Shown here piece after piece: positions 24,346-36,130 of a stretch of 64,000 nt of DNA (within the stretch, counting starts at the first letter, position 1; the number at the start of each line of letters is the position of its first letter). The notes below the pieces were generated by a model. That model ran no database searches. It saw nothing but the letters and a program-made list of their open reading frames with translations, and had not been told where the DNA came from. The DNA comes from Balanoglossus misakiensis (lineage: Eukaryota; Hemichordata): assembly GCA_040954595.2 (NCBI GenBank), contig CM082576.2, forward strand, positions 17,856,001 through 17,920,000, in the 5' to 3' direction. A program made the translations under genes and the position numbers.

Positions 24346-24660
24346 CAGGCTTGTCAGTGTGTCCAACTTGTCAATCACAATGTCCACGGCTCGGAATGTA
24401 TTTGTTGGTCCGATGTAACTGCCGACAACTTTCAAAAACCTGGTCGTGTGAATCGGATCCTCATTTTCCAATATGTCGGGTAGCATCACGATCTCGTCGA
24501 AACGCTCCACACCGTGCGTTAAGACAATATCGTATATGGCGTCGTTGTAAGCCGTGATTTGGGCAGAGGAACAATCCCATGGCTGAGAACGGAATGGATG
24601 CCCGGCTTCGAGGCCACGATACACGATGACCAGAGCAGATACGACAAACAGCAACCTCAT
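24346..24660 (-). CDS. Small secreted protein, first coding exon
   Basis: The ATG at 24660 begins MRLLFVVSALVIVYRGLEAG, a clear signal peptide, followed by about 85 residues with no domain I know and one cysteine. A consensus donor (CTG/GTAAAG) ends the exon at 24346. An acceptor (TTTCCCAG) follows at about 24296, but reading on in phase 0 stops after 8 codons; another frame of that segment (PNECGGVIEDEC) looks more protein-like but is out of phase. The 3' side lies close to the SLC22 inverted-duplication breakpoint (about 24131), so the gene may have been cut by that event. Promoter not identified. Function unknown. Confidence 0.5.
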
Positions 24661-26055
24661 TGTACGCGTTTACCTTTAGAAGCAAGAATTACCTCTCCAT
24701 AAGATGATATAGCAGGTTTATACCATCAGGGACAAACTCCTATACGAAGAAGTACGAAGCCCCGATCAAACAACGATAATATTTCATTAGATTACAATGT
24801 TGCTACTAAACCGGATTTTATAAGCATTCTTTTATATCATGACAATTAATTTTATGGCAGAATGGACACAGCCCCCAAAAATTGCCGAAAGTTTGAGCAT
24901 TATTCAACTCTTTCCGCCACAGAAATGCATATCCCCGCAACGAATCTACTTCAGTCTTGCTGCAAAACTTTGTGATGTTGAAATGCGTCCGCGTATAGAA
25001 AATCCTGTGGACGCGACGCCAATGACATCGTCGCTCTGCTTGGCGACGTGTCGCAATAGAGACTATACGAAGCTACAAACATAAAACTACACGGAAAAAT
25101 ATACTTACCTCTTACTGCTTAGCTTTGAAAGTGTGCAACGAAAGCTTACATGCATCTGCACGGATGAATTCTTTAATGTTTGTGCACGAATTTTATAAAT
25201 ACTGTCACGATGTGTGTGTTATTTAAAAAACTACAGGAAAGTTTTTTTTTTAAATAGTTTATATTAGAAAATGAAAATTTAAAAAAAAAATAGTAGTTAT
25301 ACAGAAAAATGCTGGTTGATTTTTTTTTCGGTTTTATTAATGCTGCTGAACTGCTGAACATATAATTCTGACGTTGTTATGTCCAAGTCCCATTTTCAAT
25401 TGCAGCTTACTTAACTCATGTTAATAGATATCAAATATTCACTTTTCTTAATGGAAGCGTCATTGCATTTAGCATTCGTTTTAGTACTCTTGACTGTATT
25501 GGTACTAACCATGCAACGAACCAAGAATTACCAAAAAGGAAACCAAGAGAGATTGGAAACCACATATGCTTAATATATAGAAGGTTGGCTATCACAGATG
25601 TCTTGCACGTTTCTAGATGACTGGTCCAAGCACAACAGAAATCGCATCTTTCAGCTGGGTCTCAGTGAAATGAAATGGCACCGGGAATTGAACTGGTTTT
25701 TACACGAAGGCTGGGCAAATACTGCCATTAACAAACGCACAATACCAGTTTCATTTTGAAGTATTAGTTTATTGTATTTATATATAGTGAATCAACGTTC
25801 AACCACACACACCGTACAGCCCGCTTGTAGACACGAGAGTGAAAAACTTGCCAAAATGAATAAATTGTAGAGTTTTTCACTCTCGTGTCTACAAGTGGGC
25901 TGTAAGGTGTGTGTGGTTGAACGTTGATTTACTATATATCCACATGTAGAATAACATAAATGGTGTCTTGTATCAAACAAGGTTAATGGAAAAGGGGTAG
26001 TGAGAGGGAAACTTTGTCCTTTAACATCGGCACAATCAATTGCACGCGATGCAGT
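24661..26055. other. Spacer with MITE family M copy 2
   Basis: No gene seen. The stretch at 25205-25345 is A/T runs. From about 25773 to 26024 lies a palindromic MITE related to 7778-8118 and 26619-26973: its right end (CTTTGTCCTTTAA) is present, its left end is missing. Confidence 0.6.
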
Positions 26056-26525
26056 CTATAACTCCAAATCGTGTTCAGGGTGATAGAATTTGCAGTAGTA
26101 ACTGTAGGTGTCTTCAGAACCTCTGTAGGCACAGTACTCAACGTTGACAGAAAAGGTGACATTTCCTGGTGGATTCCAGTAGAGTGCCTGGGAGAGTTTC
26201 TCGGGACATATCTAAATATTAAAATATAATAATAAAAAGATTCAATTTTCACCATTATGATTTTTTTCACAAATGTCCTGTTGCGTGGGAAATACAAGAC
26301 TCCCTAAAAGATTGCAGAATTCCAAAGTCAGAAGGTAGTGTTCCAGGCAAACATATTACACAGAATGAAAATACCGAGAGAATTATCAAAAGTTACGGAC
26401 AGTGGATCTTTGATTAAACTTACGTCCATGTCTTTGCACGTTTCAGCGAGTCTTTCCTCGGTATAGACGTTAACTGTACACTCTAAACACTCTATGACAT
26501 ATTCGTCGTCAGATATCCTGGTTCC
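26056..26525 (-). CDS. 3' exons of a small cysteine-rich protein
   Basis: Two exons join in phase 0: 26525-26424 (acceptor TTCCCACAG, donor GTAAGT; 34 codons, starting GTRISDDEYVIECLECTV) and 26211-26056 (acceptor ATTTAG; begins ICPEKLSQALYWNPPGN, ends with a stop after HPEHDLEL). The 85 residues contain six cysteines and one N-glycosylation site (NVT), so an extracellular or secreted protein is likely. The 5' exon or exons are not visible between here and 27.3 kb. It lies head-to-tail with the signal-peptide gene at 24346-24660 and could be a relative or the remains of a tandem copy. No family recognised. Confidence 0.55.
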
Positions 26526-26618
26526 CTGTGGGAAAAGGGAGCAACGTATTGTTCTCAATACAGGAGGGTCTGTGATCGACGTGTGAAACTCAGAGTTGCA
26601 ACTAAGCTACCCGTTCGC

Positions 26619-26973
26619 TTAAAAGGACAAAGTCTCTCTCCTTGCTGCCCCTTTTTCCATTATTATGTTTGATACAAGACACTGTTTATGTTAATGTACA
26701 GGTGGATATATAGTGAATCAATGATCAACCATACAAAACTTCCATCCCACTTGTATGATATGAGAGTAAAAACTCGCCCAAAATGAATAAATGGTAAAGA
26801 ACGATTATTCATTTTGGCGATTTTTTCACTCTCCTGTCTATAAGAAGGATGGAAGTTGTGTGTGGTTGAACGCTCATTCACTATATATCCACATGTAGAA
26901 TAACAAACGGTGTCTTGTATCAAATATAATTAATGGGAAAAGGGCAGCGAGAGACAGACTTTGTCCCTTTAAA
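26619..26973. mobile_element. Palindromic MITE, family M copy 3
   Basis: About 355 bp with inverted ends TTAAAAGGACAAAGTCTCTC and GACTTTGTCCCTTTAAAG, and an inner palindrome. Same family as 7778-8118. The open frame 26663-26923 is a shadow of the palindrome. Confidence 0.78.
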
Positions 26974-27064
26974 GTTAAGGGGTCGTCGCGCCGCGCTTGT
27001 TTTTAAACATTACAAATCATCCACAAATCCCTCAAGTAATAACATTCTTAGAACCTAGTAGGTC

Positions 27065-27724
27065 GTGGCGACTGCAGTGAGGTTTGTGCGAGTATTTGAG
27101 GACATATTCTCGACAAGGGGGACACCCACGCGGCGCGACGAAAATCGAAAAACGAAATACAATATCAACACCCAAATGCCAACTTGTAGATTCACTCGAC
27201 ATTTTAGAAAGTGAATACGTTATAGTGGTTCGGTATTCGAAACAGACGGAAACAACGTCAAATAAGGAATCGGTTGGTCTGGATTACAGATAGGCGTTTC
27301 ACTTGGCCGCAATTAGCCACGGACCATTTCAGCTGTTAATGAAATGATATTCCCATCCCTATCTTTGTACTGGTACTAAGCTATAAGTAAACTGTTACAC
27401 TTATCCCAAGCATAGTACTGGTATTATAACTGGTAGTCCAATGCCATGCCCATCCCCTTGCTGTGTTAATTGATAATAAAGTGTCATACCCTCCCCTTGT
27501 TCTGTACTGTTGCTGTTAATAAAATGTTATGACAATCCCTCATTGTACTGCATGTAATACTTAACTGTAAGTACAATATCATGCACATCCCCTGCTTTTT
27601 AGTAAAATGCCATGCCTTCCCCTAGTTCTGTACTATAACTGTTAGTCAAATGTCATGTCCAACACTCACTTTGTACTATAAGTTACCAATAATAAAAATG
27701 TCATGCCCTCCCTGCTTCTCTATA
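27065..27724. repeat. Left copy of a diverged tandem duplication, first segment
   Basis: Matches 34062-34790 at high identity from about 27324 on, including repeated short phrases such as GTACTGGTATTATAACTGGTA; the part before is a looser match to 34062-34140. The left copy continues at 30340-30890 and 33625-33960 after two insertions. No gene seen in this segment. Confidence 0.7.
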
Positions 27725-30335
27725 CAGTCTGATCTCAGCCTATTAAAATTCGCCTAAACCTTACAACAGAGAGCCTCGTTTTCACTTCTATCCAATATGG
27801 CGGCCTACCGAAAACTTGAAACCTGCATGCTGGCATGAAAAGAGGTGTACACGCTTTAATTTTGGGTGACAAGGTGCGTTTTCCATCAATTATTGTCTAA
27901 ATGGATGTTATCTTACGCTTTATGACGCTCGTTTTAGCTGTAATAAATTATTTTGAAACCCTGCATACTGGCGATGTGGCAGTGACTCGATCGTACGATG
28001 TTATGCATGTGAATGCTAATGTTTGAGAAGCGATACAGAAATTAGAGGGTCTTGAGCAGAGGCGTAAATACGGTTTTTCACAGGGTCTATGTATTAGCTA
28101 TAACAGTGCCAAGTTTGGTTTGCCTACGGTGAAGCACATTGACGCGGGGCAGTGTTGAATGTGACCTCTCAAGCAACATACTATATGTATAGGACCTCCG
28201 TGTTTCGATTGCGTAACACGGAAACTCGGCAGATCAAATCACAGTCCCCGGGAGTCTGCCGGGACTTTACACTGAACATAACATTGCAGATGAGTTATGA
28301 GACAATCAATGCTCGATAACAGCCTAGGTTTTGACAATGGATATTCGTGTGTTTTAGAGATTAACCCGGATAAGTGGCGGTCTGCATAGACAGTATGTAC
28401 ATAGTATGCATAGTGGTGACTGTGAGGTTAATCTGACAATGAAATCATGGTTACTACAACAGACTACACTGGTCCAACTCTCCTTTTTTCTGACATTGAT
28501 TGGTAATTTGGTAATTTTTAAAAACATTTTTGTTGTTCTTTTTGATTATTTCAAATTTAAGAATTTTATGTATATTTCTTCAATCAATAAAATTATTGCC
28601 AGCCTTATAATTCTACATTTAGTTTTCTAACTCCATATCTGAATAATCACTGTAATTACTTGTATCATTTTCATATGCATTTGTTGTACTCTCTTGTAAA
28701 TCTTCCTCAGGTAATTGGTATTCCTGTTCTACTATCTCTAGTATGTCAAACGTTTCAAAAGTATCCACCATTTCTTCATTCATAATCATTTCTAGAATCG
28801 AATCATCTTCACTTACTCTGTCAATATAACTTCTACTGGTGTTTTCACCACTTCTAGTGTTTTCACAGTTTGTTATGTATAGTGGTCTTTATGGAGTTTA
28901 GAATGTTATTCCTTCCATCCGTGGCATTTGCCATAGACCTCAGCAGTCTATTTAAAACCAACAAACTATCTCTACTCTTGGAGGAAAACACAAACGACCC
29001 CTTTCTCACCATTATGAAAAGCTTCACAAAGACAAAGTATGTTGCAGTTAAAAGACTGAAAATGACTATAGAAAAATATGACTTGCATAGACAGACTGAT
29101 AAATGCCCAATCAGTTACTATGCCCAGACTGGACAACAGCCTTTCACTGTCACTCTGCACTGACAGCCCAGACAAATGCCAGTTCACACACACACACCCT
29201 GAAAAGACTAGACTAAATATCAGTTCACAAAAACTCTGCACAGTGCAGACTAGACAATTGTCAGTCAAACTAAAACCACACAGACTACTCCTACACAGAC
29301 TGGAAAATACCTGTTCAGTAATACTCAAACAATAACAGTTAATGAAATTTACCTTTTTAATTTTTATTGTCAAATAAATACAATATAATATATAAAAGGT
29401 AACAACTGAGGAAAGCAAGATTAATAAAGGAAACTCCTGAATGCAAAAAAGTGTGGGAACTGGCCACCAACCACACTAAAGGCAGACTCACTAAAAGTAA
29501 AACACCGATCGATCAGCACACTGACGCACTTCTTTCTTCGTTGTCTCCTGAAAGACAAAGAAACAAACTGTTAGGCGTACGATAATTATTGGTGAAGTTC
29601 TCAACAAGAGATTTGAGAAACACTTGCTCCGGCTTCCACACACACACGACACTGCTGCAACAGTGCACGCCAAGCAAGGAATGATGCTGCCCAGGAAACT
29701 TTTCCTCCGGTCTACGATGACGTCTGGACACCTACTGTCCCATCATTGCGCCAAAAATCATGTCCAATCAGAGCTCTTAGCAAGAAAATAACGAAATTGG
29801 ACCGGGACATAATGATCGAAAATAGCTTGCCACAGTCGCGCATTCGCTACTTCCGGGTATGGATTCCTTCCGCCGCCATGTTAGAACACGGTACATACAC
29901 ACACTCAGTAAACAGGCATTCGCAATTTTTCCGGACCTTCAGCAGACTAAAAATACGCAAATTTCGATAAAACAATAATCAACTCAACTATTTATGTCCA
30001 TTTTCGATTTTTAAAAACCGGCACATAGACGCGGGGCAGTGTTGAAAATCACGGAAAAATCGTGGATGTCCGTACGGGCACACCACTCGAAACGAGTATG
30101 ACCTAATTCTTTGGACTAACAATGGCGTGAAATATGATAGAAATAGCAACTTACCGGGTATACGTCAGTTTCGGGATGAGAATAATTCTTCTAACACAGT
30201 ATTAAGCTGGAAAAGTGAGATTATCGATACCTCGGGAAAAAATCCTAACGGACGCATACTTAAGCACGGGGGCGCTGTTCATTTGAAATGATTTCATGCA
30301 AATGCATGTAAATAAGGTACCCTGAAATCAGACTG
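27725..30335. mobile_element. 2.6 kb DNA element with TATA target duplication
   Basis: Ends CAGTCTGATCTCAG and its inverted partner (CTGAAATCAGACTG), flanked by TATA (27721-27724 and 30336-30339). The duplicate at 34786-34790 has the empty site CTCTATAGTTG. Inside, a minus-strand open stretch (28877-28622) encodes an acidic tail, and 29731-29540 minus starts MSRRHRRPEEKF; both may be remains of element genes. GACGCGGGGCAGTGTTGAA occurs at 28141 and 30031. Superfamily not recognised. Confidence 0.75.
28622..28877 (-). pseudogene. Acidic C-terminal coding remnant in the 2.6 kb element
   Basis: An open minus-strand frame of about 80 codons rich in D and E, with segments such as DDSILEMIMNEEMVDTFETF and TSNYSDYSDMELEN before the stop. 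An in-frame stop lies just upstream at about 28878, so it would need to be a 3' exon. Acidic tails like this occur in several transposase proteins, but I cannot name the family. Confidence 0.35.
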
Positions 30336-30339
30336 TATA

Positions 30340-30893
30340 GTTGTTAATAAAATGTTACTCCCCCCCAAGGGTTGTACTGGTACTTGAACTGTTAGTAAAA
30401 TATCATGCCCTTGTTCCTAGTTATGAACTGAAACGTTTAGGCTAATCAACTGTAATGCTCATGTACTTGGTTGAGTAAAATGTCTGCCAATGTCTTGCCT
30501 AGTTCTACAACTCATAATAAAATGCCATGCCCTCCCCTAGTTCCGTACTGTAGGGGTCAATAAACCGTATTATCTGGCCACCCCTAGCTCTTAAGTTGAT
30601 CGTATGCCATGCCGAAACCTAGTTCTGTATTGTGACTTAGAGCTTAGATGGTCCTATAAAGCTTATAAAACTTGTGCACACTCCAAATAGGCCGAAAATG
30701 TCATGTGTACCGACTGATAATAAACTGTCATTTCATCCCAGCTATGCACTCAAAAAATGATGTGGCATTAACACTAGAGAACGTGTACTGATCTGAGTGA
30801 ATCAGATCCCGTGAGGAGTACGGTGCCCAGAGTACACGTGTACTAGTAGAGAAATGCCAAGTGTTGCTACATCTTCGCGCTTCGCCCGCCATT
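30340..30893. repeat. Left tandem-duplication copy, second segment
   Basis: Matches 34795-35350. It holds a repeated phrase around ACTAGAGAACGTGTACTGATC (30770-30815) that recurs at about 34010, 35235 and, inverted, 46900. No gene seen. Confidence 0.65.
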
Positions 30894-33624
30894 TAGTCAA
30901 GTAGAACCACAACATAACCGTGAAGTACGGTACAAATGCAATTTTTTTGCTGAAAATGATAGTTGGAGGGATACTGATAAGGAATCAGGTTGATGCCACT
31001 TTGGCACCCTTGAGCATTTTTTTTAATTCACGTTTTAAGCCACGCCCACTTTTAATGCATATAATTACCAAAGACACATGCATTGCAGTAACGTACATGC
31101 CATATTAGGTGTCAAACTTAAGCTTATGTCATGTAAAAAGCAAAATTAAACATATTAAATGGTATTTTAAAACCCTAGATGGACAATTTCAAGGTCAAAC
31201 GTTAAAATTGACCATGCCCATTTGACCTTGATATTATGAGAGAAGATAATTATACCATGTTTGGTATCAAACTGAAGCTAATGTCACGTATGAAGCAAAT
31301 ATAAGCATGATAACGAGCATAACATTTTTTCAAAATCCCAGATAGTCAATTTCAAGGTCAAACGTTAAAAATATTTGGAGATTTTATGATGTATGAAAAG
31401 TCCATTTATGGAAAAATTGGTGTTGATTCCAGAAAAAAGCAGTCTTATTAATCTCAATAAAGATGGAAATACTTTTTGTCCAAAAAGGGTCATTTTTAGA
31501 AAATACTAAAACATGCCATTTTCTTTTAAACTAAAGACAAATTGTTTTCTTCATATTTAGAGATCTGATTATGTAAGAAAAGTTCATTTTATATAAAAAT
31601 TTGGTGACTATTCCAAAAACGGTTGATCCCACTCTAGTCAAAATTGCCTTTTTGGCCATTTATTGCCTAAATAGACCGACTCAAGACAAATTTATCATTT
31701 TAAACATTTTCTAGAGAAAAGAATGTTTGCATTTGGAGTTAGCCCAAATTGAACTCATATTGATGATGAACCAGCGTCAAGAGGAAAAGAAGTAACAAAT
31801 CTAGATCAGGGGCAGTTTTAGCCGTGCTCTATTGAGTATTTAGCATCGTTGGATTGCACTTCTGTCCAATCAGAATGACGGAGGTATCATGATATAATAT
31901 AATTTCTGTTTTTGTATTTAGATTGAAAAGGATAAATGTCAACAATTTCTCCGGAGCTGGTATATCTCTACATAAACATTTCATACCATGTATAATCGAC
32001 TTATAGTAGATAGTGTGTATGCATGGATGGTCGCGTTTATTGTTGAGTTCCATTTTAGGTTAAATGTGCCAAATTGTGGCAACTCTGTCTTTCAATATCA
32101 TCAATTCAACTGATATCATATGGTTATGACGTTTTAAATAAGCAAATACAACATCAGAACTCAAAAGGCAAAACATATATTTTATTTTGTTTTCTGAAAA
32201 AGACAATTGTTGACCAAAAGACGGCAATTTTGTATTTAGTGGCGTGTCTCAATAAGACTTGTGTTGGTATCAGCATATTTTTTGCAAAAAATGGACTTTC
32301 CATTCATCATTAAACATTTAAATACGAAGAAAACAGTTTGTTTTCATTTGTTCTTGAAATAGCACTTTTTGACAAAAAAAAGACAAAATGACAATTTTGT
32401 AAGATGAAAAGAATGGTTTTGGAACTGACTCCCTTTCAACAAAAATGGACTTTCCATACTTCATAAGATCTCTGAATATGAAAAAATAAGTTTTTTTTTT
32501 ATTTTTTCTAACAGTTACCTTTTAAGCAAAGTGAACAAAATAAGAATAAAGTGAACAGTAAGAGTGCTTTTTTTGGAAAAGTCACTACTTCATACATCAT
32601 CAAATCCAATTATAGAGAAAAACAGTTTGTTTTTAATTGTTTTCTAAAAATGACCTTTTTCGGCAAAAAGCAGCAAAAATGGCAACGTGTTTTTCAAAAC
32701 CTCACATTTATAGGTAAACAGAACACCATTTTCATAAGGGTATTTTGACTTATGACGTCACTATGATGACATGATTTGTCATATCACTTTTATTTTGTAA
32801 TTAATGGAAAGCTTGTTTATTAAGCTTTCTTTTGATATCAAATACATCCCAGTTGTTTTAGGTATACGTTCAGAGAGACAGTCTTTTACAAGACTAATAT
32901 ATCCCCCTTACGTCAATTCATATGCATTTTAGGGTTTTCTACATAAGTTACCCAATATAATTTGGAAGCCAATAACTCGAAAACGCCCCGGTGCCCAGTT
33001 TTGGATACAAATTAGCGATTTTAAAGTGAGTGCAAAGCCAAAGAAGCAGTAATAATCTCTTTGACCTTTTGTGAACTATGGCCAAGGAAATAACATCGCT
33101 ATAAAATGAAAGCTGCCCCCCCCCCCAACCCGGCAAGATATGGCCCTTATTACCATGGCAATTAAATTTTGGTGTTAAAACATTTCATGTGCTCTTTTTA
33201 ATACTCATTTTTGTTTTCTCCATCGTGTGTGCTTCATTTTGATAACAAACATGATATGATTTTCTTCTTTAATTATGTTTCAGTTTAGGGGCGTGGCCAG
33301 TTTTATGTTAATATGCCCTTACATGACCTTGACATTGACCGTATAACCTTATAATGTTCATATTTACTTTTCACATGTCATTAGCTTTAGTTTGATACCA
33401 AACAAGACATTATTTATATGAATTGCATTTTTGGCTTTGTAATTATAAGATTTAAAATGTGGGCGTGGCTTAAAACGTTAATTAAAAAAAATGCTCAAGG
33501 GTGCCAAGGTGGCATCAACCTGATTCCGAGTCAGTACCCCCTCAACTATCATTTTCTGCAAAAAAATCGCATTTGTACCGTACTTCACGGTTATGCCAAT
33601 TTTGGGGTCAGTTCTACTTGACTA
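30894..33624. mobile_element. 2.7 kb long-TIR element with TAGTCAAG ends
   Basis: Starts TAGTCAAGTAGAAC and ends with its complement; arms remain alignable for roughly 350 bp. Flanked by ATT (30891-30893 and 33625-33627). The duplicate at 35341-35370 is uninserted, apart from a 9 bp difference beside the site. The interior is AT-rich with degenerate repeats built on phrases like ATGGACTTTCCATTCATCAT. No coding region. It shares the TAGTCA start and 3 bp target with the element at 38400-43032. Confidence 0.75.
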
Positions 33625-33759
33625 ATTGCTCTCCGGAAAATAGGAGTGTGGTCGAGCGAACACGTGCGAGCGGAAAGTCGTGTTGCGACCGTCGGCGAGG
33701 AGAATTAAGACACAGCGCTAATAATAGTGTCTGTAACGACTATCACACCAAAACTCATT

Positions 33760-33952
33760 TACAGTAAATATAAAAACAGACTACGTTGGAGAAGTCTTTC
33801 GACGTGTCTTCGTTCTCGAGGAGCCATTTGTATCTGCATTTGCATACCAGAAAGCCACGCCTTCCAGCCTCGTTCGCGGGTGGCTTGTTTGTAATTGCCA
33901 AAGGCGAGTTAGTCATGTGCTTAGTTTGTTGGGTGTCAATGTAATCGTCCAT
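33760..33952 (-). CDS. Short exon of unknown protein, copy A (MDDYIDTQ...)
   Basis: Starts at the ATG at 33952 and runs 64 codons to a conserved donor (TTTACT/GTAAAT near 33760). It is clearly related to 35506-35685: MDDYxDTQ, NSPLxxTNK, ANExG, CxYKWLL and KDFS are shared and the length difference is in frame, which hints at coding use. The rest of the gene is not identified. No domain recognised; it could also be a repeat that happens to be open. Confidence 0.35.
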
Positions 33953-34397
33953 GTTAACTTATTTGGTACAATTCGAGACATATGCACTCAAAAATGATGT
34001 GGCATTAAACACTAGAGGACGTGTACTGATCTGAGTGAATCAGATCCCGTGAGGTCGCCATTGTGGGGTTTGCACTGGTATGGTAGGGCATATTCTCATC
34101 AAGGGGGACACCCTCGGGGTGCGACGACCCCTTCCCTACTGTTGCTGAAAAATACTTGTATATGAAAGTTGAAACAGTGATAGTTGCACATGAGGTATCT
34201 GATATGGCATTAACATAAACATAACAAAATAAAGTTTTGATGGTTCCTTGCAATCTGCAATTGCATGAAAATATTCTCTGTACTGTTAATTAGAGAATAA
34301 TGTCTGCTCCTAATTCTGCAAAATGTGTCATACTAAAATGTTATACCATTAGTGACACTATGACCAATAATAAAATATCATACTCTTCCCTTATGTA

Positions 34398-35505
34398 TTT
34401 CAGCTGTTAATGAAATGATATTCCCATCCCTATCTTTGTACTGGTACTAAGCTATAAGTAAAATGTTACACTTATCCCAAGCATAGTACTGGTATTATAA
34501 CTGGTAGTCCAATGCCATGCCCATCGCCTTGCTGTGTTAATTGATAATAAAGTGTCATACCCTCCCCTTGTTCTGTACTGTTGCTGTTAATAAAATGTTA
34601 TGACAATCCCTCATTGTACTACATGTAATAGTTAACGGTAAGTACAATATCATGCACATCCCTTGCTTTTTAGTAAAATGCCATGCCTTCCCCTAGTTCT
34701 GTACTATAACTGTTAGTCATATGTCATGCCCAACACTCACTTTGTACTATAAGTTACCAATAATAAAAATGTCATGCCCTCCCTGCTTCTCTATAGTTGT
34801 TAATAAAATGTTACTCCCACCCCAAGGGTTGTACTGGTACTTGAACTGTTAGTAAAATATCATGCCCATGTTCCTAGTTATGAACTGAAACGTTTAGGCT
34901 AATCAACTGTAATGCTCATGGACTTGGTTGAGCAAAATGTCTGCCAATGTCTTGCCTAGTTCTACAACTCATAATAAAATGCCATGCCCTCCCCTAGTTC
35001 CGCACTGTAGGGGTCAATAAACCGTATTATCTGGCCACCCCTAGCTCTTAAGTTGATCGTATGCCATGCCGAAACCTAGTTCTGTATAATTGTGACTTAG
35101 AGCTTAGATGGTCCTATAAATTTTATAAAACGTGTGCACACTTCAAATAGGCCGAAAATGTCATGTGTACCGACTGATAATAAACTGTCATTTCATCCCA
35201 GCTATGCACTCAAAAAATGATGTGGCATTAACACTAGAGAACGTGTACTGATCTCAGTGAAACAGATCCCGTGAGGAGTACGGTGCCCAGAGTACACGTG
35301 TACTAGTAGAGAAATGCCAAGTGTTGCTACATCTTCGCGCTTCGCCCGCCAAGGTCGCCATTGCTCTCCGGAAAATAGGAGACTGCATGTAGTTGAGCGA
35401 GCACGTGCGAACGGACGATGGTGTTGTTACCGTCGACGAGGCGAATTAAGACACAGCGCTAATACTAGTGTCTGTCACGACTATCACACCAAAACTGTCC
35501 TTTAC
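34398..35505. repeat. Right copy of the tandem duplication
   Basis: Uninterrupted counterpart of 27324-27724 plus 30340-30890 plus 33625-33760. It preserves the empty sites of both elements inserted in the left copy (34786-34790 and 35360-35362). No gene apart from the short exon at 35506-35685. Confidence 0.7.
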
Positions 35506-35685
35506 AGTAAATATAAAAAAGCTATTAAAGTCGGAGAAGTCTTTCCACGAGTCTTCGATATCGAGGAGCCATTTGTATCTGCATAAATTTGCATTTCCAG
35601 TCTCGTTCGCGTAAGACTTGTTTGTATTTGTCAAAGGCGAGTTAGGCACGTGCTTAGATTTTTGGGTATCAGTGTAATCGTCCAT
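35506..35685 (-). CDS. Short exon of unknown protein, copy B (MDDYTDTQ...)
   Basis: 60 codons from the ATG at 35685 to a donor (TTTACT/GTAAAG), phase 0. Paralogous to 33760-33952. Highly polar and asparagine-rich at the start, no signal peptide, no known domain. Downstream exons not found. Confidence 0.35.
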
Positions 35686-35755
35686 GGTAACTTATTTGTC
35701 TATTACATATTTTAATGTCATCTTTCTTATCAAGCCTTGATGTAATTACATGATA

Positions 35756-35885
35756 TTACGGCAGGGGGGGGGGGCGGCAAGTTTGTGTCATCGGTTCTCA
35801 AAATCAGGCCGACCCCCCTTCACCCAGAACCAAAAAATGATGCCCCCCCTTTGACAGACCCAAAAATATGATGACCCCCCCCCCC
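35756..35885. mobile_element. Fragment of the Harbinger-type G/C-run MITE
   Basis: Matches the left end of 15270-15997 from TTACGGC inward and is then cut at a C-run, where a 63 bp tandem repeat begins. Both true ends are missing. Confidence 0.7.
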
Positions 35886-35886
35886 G

Positions 35887-36127
35887 AATTAACGAATCAA
35901 AATATAATCGTACTACTTCAACATTATATACTACTATTTATTTATAATATATTAACGAATCAAAATATAATCGTACTACTTCAACATTATATACTACTAT
36001 TTATTTATAATATATTAACGAATCAAAATATAATCGTACTACTTCAACATTATATACTACTATTTATTATAATATATTAATGAATCAAAATATAATCGTA
36101 CTACTTCAACATTATATACTACTATTG
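35887..36127 (+). repeat. 63 bp tandem repeat, four copies
   Basis: Unit begins TAACGAATCAAAATATAATC; starts at about 35890, 35953, 36016 and 36079. Because 63 is divisible by three, open frames run through it; these are not genes. It sits directly before the ISL2EU-like transposase remnant. Confidence 0.85.
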
Positions 36128-36130
36128 CTA

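Noticed and set aside
25640-25720. tRNA-derived SINE suggested by GGGAATTGAACTGG
   Set aside because: Only a weak B-box-like match; no A box at the right distance and no tail.
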